A stretch of 7,300 bases of DNA from positions 1-7,300 of the forward strand of contig QMPN01000144.1 in assembly GCA_003648575.1 (NCBI GenBank), given 5' to 3'. Position 1 is the stretch's first letter. Each line of letters starts with the position of its first letter. The notes beneath the pieces are model-generated. The model saw nothing but the letters and a program-made list of their open reading frames with translations, ran no database searches and was not told the origin of the DNA. Below are positions 4,667 through 7,300 of this stretch, one piece after another. The position numbers and the translations under genes were made by a program. The stretch is from Bacteroidota bacterium. Its GTDB lineage: Bacteria > Bacteroidota > Bacteroidia > Bacteroidales > B18-G4.

Positions 4667-6562
4667 TTAATCGAAGAATTTCCATGAGAGCCCAAACCTG
4701 AAACCTGCATCCATCATAGGGTAGGAGGGTACCATGTAATAATTATATGGACCCCAAAGGGCGTTGATGTGTGAATATTTGAAGAACATCCTGGCCCTTT
4801 TTATGCGGAAGTTGAAAAATACATCTGCATAGATAAAATTCCCAATCTCTTTGTCGCTTTGTACATAGAAACTTCTGAGTGCAGGCATATAGGCATCTGC
4901 ATAATAGCTGGTATTGTAATAAACCCTGAATCCAGGCTGTATGATGGTTGCACCTTTGAAGAGGGGTACGGTTACAAAAGCAGCAAGATCTGCCAAGATC
5001 TGGGGCAAGGCAATGAAATCTTTATTCGATGCAGTTTGATAGGCCACCTTGGTATCGATACCAATGATGCTGAACCTGAAGTCTTTGTATACTACTGCTT
5101 TGAATACATTAATCCCTCCATCTGCCTGGTGGGGGATGGCCTCTGGATTGAGCGCAACATAATGGCTAAGTTGTTGATATTCAATCCCTGCTTTTAATCG
5201 TTGTCTTTTGTAATAAAGCGAAAAGACACTCATACCCATGCGCTTGAAATCATTGTCCCAGAAGAAATTATTTGCTGAATAGTGTTGATAAAACCATCCG
5301 GGTTTCTGATTTGCCAGGTCGAAACCCAGTTCGATCCTGCCATATTTCTTTTCAATTTTCCCCGGTATGTAGGCAAAACGTGCTTTTGCCCTGAAATCAC
5401 CTCCATTATAGTCGCCGGTCACGAATTCAGCCATACCGCTGATCATATATGTTTGCCGTATGAGCCAGTAGATTCCGGCGGAAGGGATGATCTGGTTGAA
5501 ATATTTCCGCTCATCATAGCCACCCAGTTCATGGTATTCGTGTCTCACTGCACCATAAATATAGAATGGTTTTCTTTCAGTGGAGTCGAGGTAGCCCAGG
5601 TTTGACCACATTAGCTTGTTCACGATCTGGAAGTGATATACAGAATCAAGCGTCAGTACAGAATCTTTATAGATGTTATCATAAAATCCTGCAGCAGGAT
5701 CACTATCCATGTATTCCTGGGTTTGTTTGGCATAGGAGAAGGTATGTGTGATCCGCCCCGCATGTATGTTCCTTCTAACATAAGTACTGTCGTTCAGCTT
5801 TTTATGTTGCTTCTGTATGTTGAAAAACTGGTTGGCGACGAAGGATATTTCCCTGATCTGGTTTTCTGCTGAATAGAGCCCGACGGGAATAACATTTCGG
5901 TCTGAGCCGGTATTATTCTCGAACAGGCTGTCTGCTGCCAATCCGCCATTCTCGTATACATAAACTTTATTGAAAAGGTAGCTGGCAATGACGCCATACC
6001 TTCTGCTTTTAGTGAAATATTGCCCGCTGATGGCCAGGCTTTTATTATCTGATTTTTGTCTCTGGTACCTTCCTGGGGCAAATATGTATCTGAAATCGGC
6101 ACCAAGGCTGATCCGCGGGGAGATCCGTGTGTGGAATTTAGCACCCAACATTTGTTCTTTTTTAGGACCCAGGATGTAGATCAATTCCGAAAAGGGATCT
6201 TTAAGCTGATAATATTCAGTGTTTTCCTTAGTGAACAGATATGCATCGAAGCTACGGATACCAAAGTTAAATCCGTTGGGATGTATGGGGTTGAATAAGA
6301 GATCTTTATAAAGTAGTCCCGGGTTGCCCAGGCTGGCGAAAAATGGTGTGACTCTGAAGATTTGATCATAATTCTGTACACCGGAGATATGCATTCTGTA
6401 GCTATGCAATCGTCCGAGGGCCAGGCTATCGACATTGTGGCGATAGAAGTGTACATCGGATGTATCTTTAGATTCAATGAGTGTATCGCATTCCTGTGAA
6501 AATGATACAGACAGGAATCCGGCAAAAAGGATCAGAGTAAGAAATGCTTTTTTGATCATCAT
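4667..6562 (-). CDS. Putative outer-membrane beta-barrel porin (Porin_10-like)
   Basis: The 631-residue protein begins with a Sec signal peptide (MMIKKAFLTLILFAGF..., likely cut after SFS at about residue 22, leaving QECD). It continues with the conserved block YRMHISGVQNYDQIF...PFFASLGNPGLLYKDLLF, which I recognise from the Bacteroidota 'putative porin' (Porin_10) family. The rest is alternating aromatic and polar beta strands with loops rich in N, D and Y, and it ends GFRFGLSWKFFD, an aromatic-rich last strand like the C-terminal signal read by the BAM machinery. It should be an outer-membrane channel; the solute is unknown. Two ATGs stand in tandem (6562 and 6559) and either can be the start. 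Upstream is a perfect -7 element on the same strand, then the terminator of the rRNA operon, also on -. Its 3' end converges on the lipoprotein gene. Length is normal for the family and the frame is intact. Confidence 0.85.
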   Translation of the reverse strand: MMIKKAFLTLILFAGFLSVSFSQECDTLIESKDTSDVHFYRHNVDSLALGRLHSYRMHISGVQNYDQIFRVTPFFASLGNPGLLYKDLLFNPIHPNGFNFGIRSFDAYLFTKENTEYYQLKDPFSELIYILGPKKEQMLGAKFHTRISPRISLGADFRYIFAPGRYQRQKSDNKSLAISGQYFTKSRRYGVIASYLFNKVYVYENGGLAADSLFENNTGSDRNVIPVGLYSAENQIREISFVANQFFNIQKQHKKLNDSTYVRRNIHAGRITHTFSYAKQTQEYMDSDPAAGFYDNIYKDSVLTLDSVYHFQIVNKLMWSNLGYLDSTERKPFYIYGAVRHEYHELGGYDERKYFNQIIPSAGIYWLIRQTYMISGMAEFVTGDYNGGDFRAKARFAYIPGKIEKKYGRIELGFDLANQKPGWFYQHYSANNFFWDNDFKRMGMSVFSLYYKRQRLKAGIEYQQLSHYVALNPEAIPHQADGGINVFKAVVYKDFRFSIIGIDTKVAYQTASNKDFIALPQILADLAAFVTVPLFKGATIIQPGFRVYYNTSYYADAYMPALRSFYVQSDKEIGNFIYADVFFNFRIKRARMFFKYSHINALWGPYNYYMVPSYPMMDAGFRFGLSWKFFD

Positions 6563-6594
6563 TGAATTAACGAGAAAACGCTTTCATTAATATT

Positions 6595-6602
6595 CAAAGA
6601 TA
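6595..6602 (-). promoter_or_regulatory. -7 element of the porin promoter
   Basis: On - the sequence reads TATCTTTG, an exact match to TAnnTTTG, 32 bp upstream of the porin ATG. Transcription would start near 6588, giving a leader of about 25 nt. No TTG is present at the expected -33 distance; that place is taken by the heptad array, so the promoter may depend on the -7 element alone or on an activator. Confidence 0.5.
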
Positions 6603-6618
6603 TGAATTATACTTAAGT

Positions 6619-6688
6619 TTTGAGTGTTGAGTTTTGGATGTTGAGTGAGTTATTTTCGATACTCGATGCTCCATCTTCGATTTTCGAG
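6619..6688. repeat. Heptad array drifting from GAGT to TCGA cores
   Basis: Ten units in strict 7-bp register: TTTGAGT, GTTGAGT, TTTGGAT, GTTGAGT, GAGTTAT, TTTCGAT, ACTCGAT, GCTCCAT, CTTCGAT, TTTCGAG. The left half uses the same units as the start of the 4057-4287 array; 6616-6636 equals 4054-4074. The right half has the palindrome TCGA every 7 bp. It lies between the porin promoter and the rRNA terminator. Confidence 0.82.
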
Positions 6689-6705
6689 GAGATAGAAGAG
6701 GGCAT

Positions 6706-6737
6706 AAAAAAAGCCCCACTCAAAAGAGCAGGGCTTT
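6706..6737 (-). terminator. Intrinsic terminator of the rRNA operon
   Basis: On - the stem AAAGCCC (6737-6731) pairs with GGGCTTT (6716-6710). An inner CTC/GAG helix closes an AAAA-type tetraloop, and a run of seven T (6712-6706) ends the element. It starts about 6 nt after the 3' end of 5S, where an rRNA operon terminator is expected. Confidence 0.9.
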
Positions 6738-6742
6738 AGAAA

Positions 6743-6850
<108 letters not shown>

Positions 6851-6890
6851 AGATCTTCGTCTTCAATAGCTTGTGTGCCAGGGAAGATCT
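6851..6890 (-). other. Processing-type hairpin between 23S and 5S
   Basis: AGATCTTC (6851-6858) and GAAGATCT (6883-6890) are perfect 8-bp inverted arms around 24 nt, directly against the predicted 5' end of 5S. In the rRNA precursor it would form a stem at the position where RNase cleavage usually frees 5S. The spacer from 6851 to about 6954 shows no tRNA. Confidence 0.5.
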
Positions 6891-6933
6891 AATATTTTAG
6901 ACATATCGGGAAAGAAAATACAACGAGTATTAT

Positions 6934-6950
6934 GAATGAAAGTTTCATTC
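6934..6950. other. 17-bp palindrome at the 3' flank of 23S
   Basis: GAATGAAA (6934-6941) and TTTCATTC (6943-6950) are perfect arms around a single G. In the transcript they can form a 6-bp stem with a 5-nt loop right after the predicted 23S 3' end. It may be a maturation signal or simply part of the spacer fold. Confidence 0.5.
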
Positions 6951-6954
6951 TGGT

Positions 6955-7300
<346 letters not shown>

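Noticed and set aside
4359..4685. 108-codon open frame on - across the lipoprotein gene
   Set aside because: It overlaps antisense to a gene with a clear lipoprotein signal and overlaps the porin end. It has no recognisable domain.
4859..5197. Open frames on + inside the porin gene, here and at 5282-5605, 5633-5872 and 6056-6298
   Set aside because: They are antisense to a full-length porin with signal peptide and conserved family block, and their translations show no motif.
6851..6954. tRNA gene in the spacer between 23S and 5S
   Set aside because: No cloverleaf, T-loop GTTCRA motif or acceptor pairing was found; the spacer holds only two simple hairpins.

Overview
The window looks like chromosomal DNA of a Bacteroidota bacterium, probably a Bacteroidales/Marinilabiliales-like lineage, though the exact lineage is inference. 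Signs are perfect TAnnTTTG -7 promoter elements, no clear Shine-Dalgarno sequences, a Porin_10-type 'putative porin', a Bacteroidota-style DjlA/TerB-J protein, and the 5S and 23S sequences.

Layout. Positions 1-138 hold the last 45 codons of an endonuclease/exonuclease/phosphatase family protein. Positions 139-415 are non-coding, with three short tandem arrays (periods 9, 7 and 8 bp) and a promoter. A two-gene lysine-catabolism operon follows on +: lysine-ketoglutarate reductase (416-1729) and saccharopine dehydrogenase, glutamate-forming (1760-3094). Together they would turn lysine plus 2-oxoglutarate into aminoadipate semialdehyde plus glutamate. Next are a DjlA-like membrane co-chaperone (3219-4055), a 231-bp heptanucleotide array (4057-4287) and a small lipoprotein of unknown role (4350-4643). 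A beta-barrel porin lies on - (4667-6562). The right end is the 3' part of an rRNA operon on -: terminator (6706-6737), 5S (about 6743-6850), a spacer with two hairpins and no tRNA, and the 3' end of 23S (about 6955-7300, cut by the window edge).

The main unexplained signal is in the intergenic DNA. Each protein-gene gap longer than 100 bp, and the gap between porin and 5S, contains short-period tandem arrays, mostly 7 bp. Units are often a 4-bp core (CTAG, CCAG, GAGT, TCGA) plus a 3-bp spacer. The units drift in sequence while keeping the 7-bp step. Three arrays start within 0 to 6 bp of a stop codon, and two loci about 2.5 kb apart share the same units. They resemble in style the heptanucleotide STRR repeats known from filamentous cyanobacteria, but I do not recognise this family as described.
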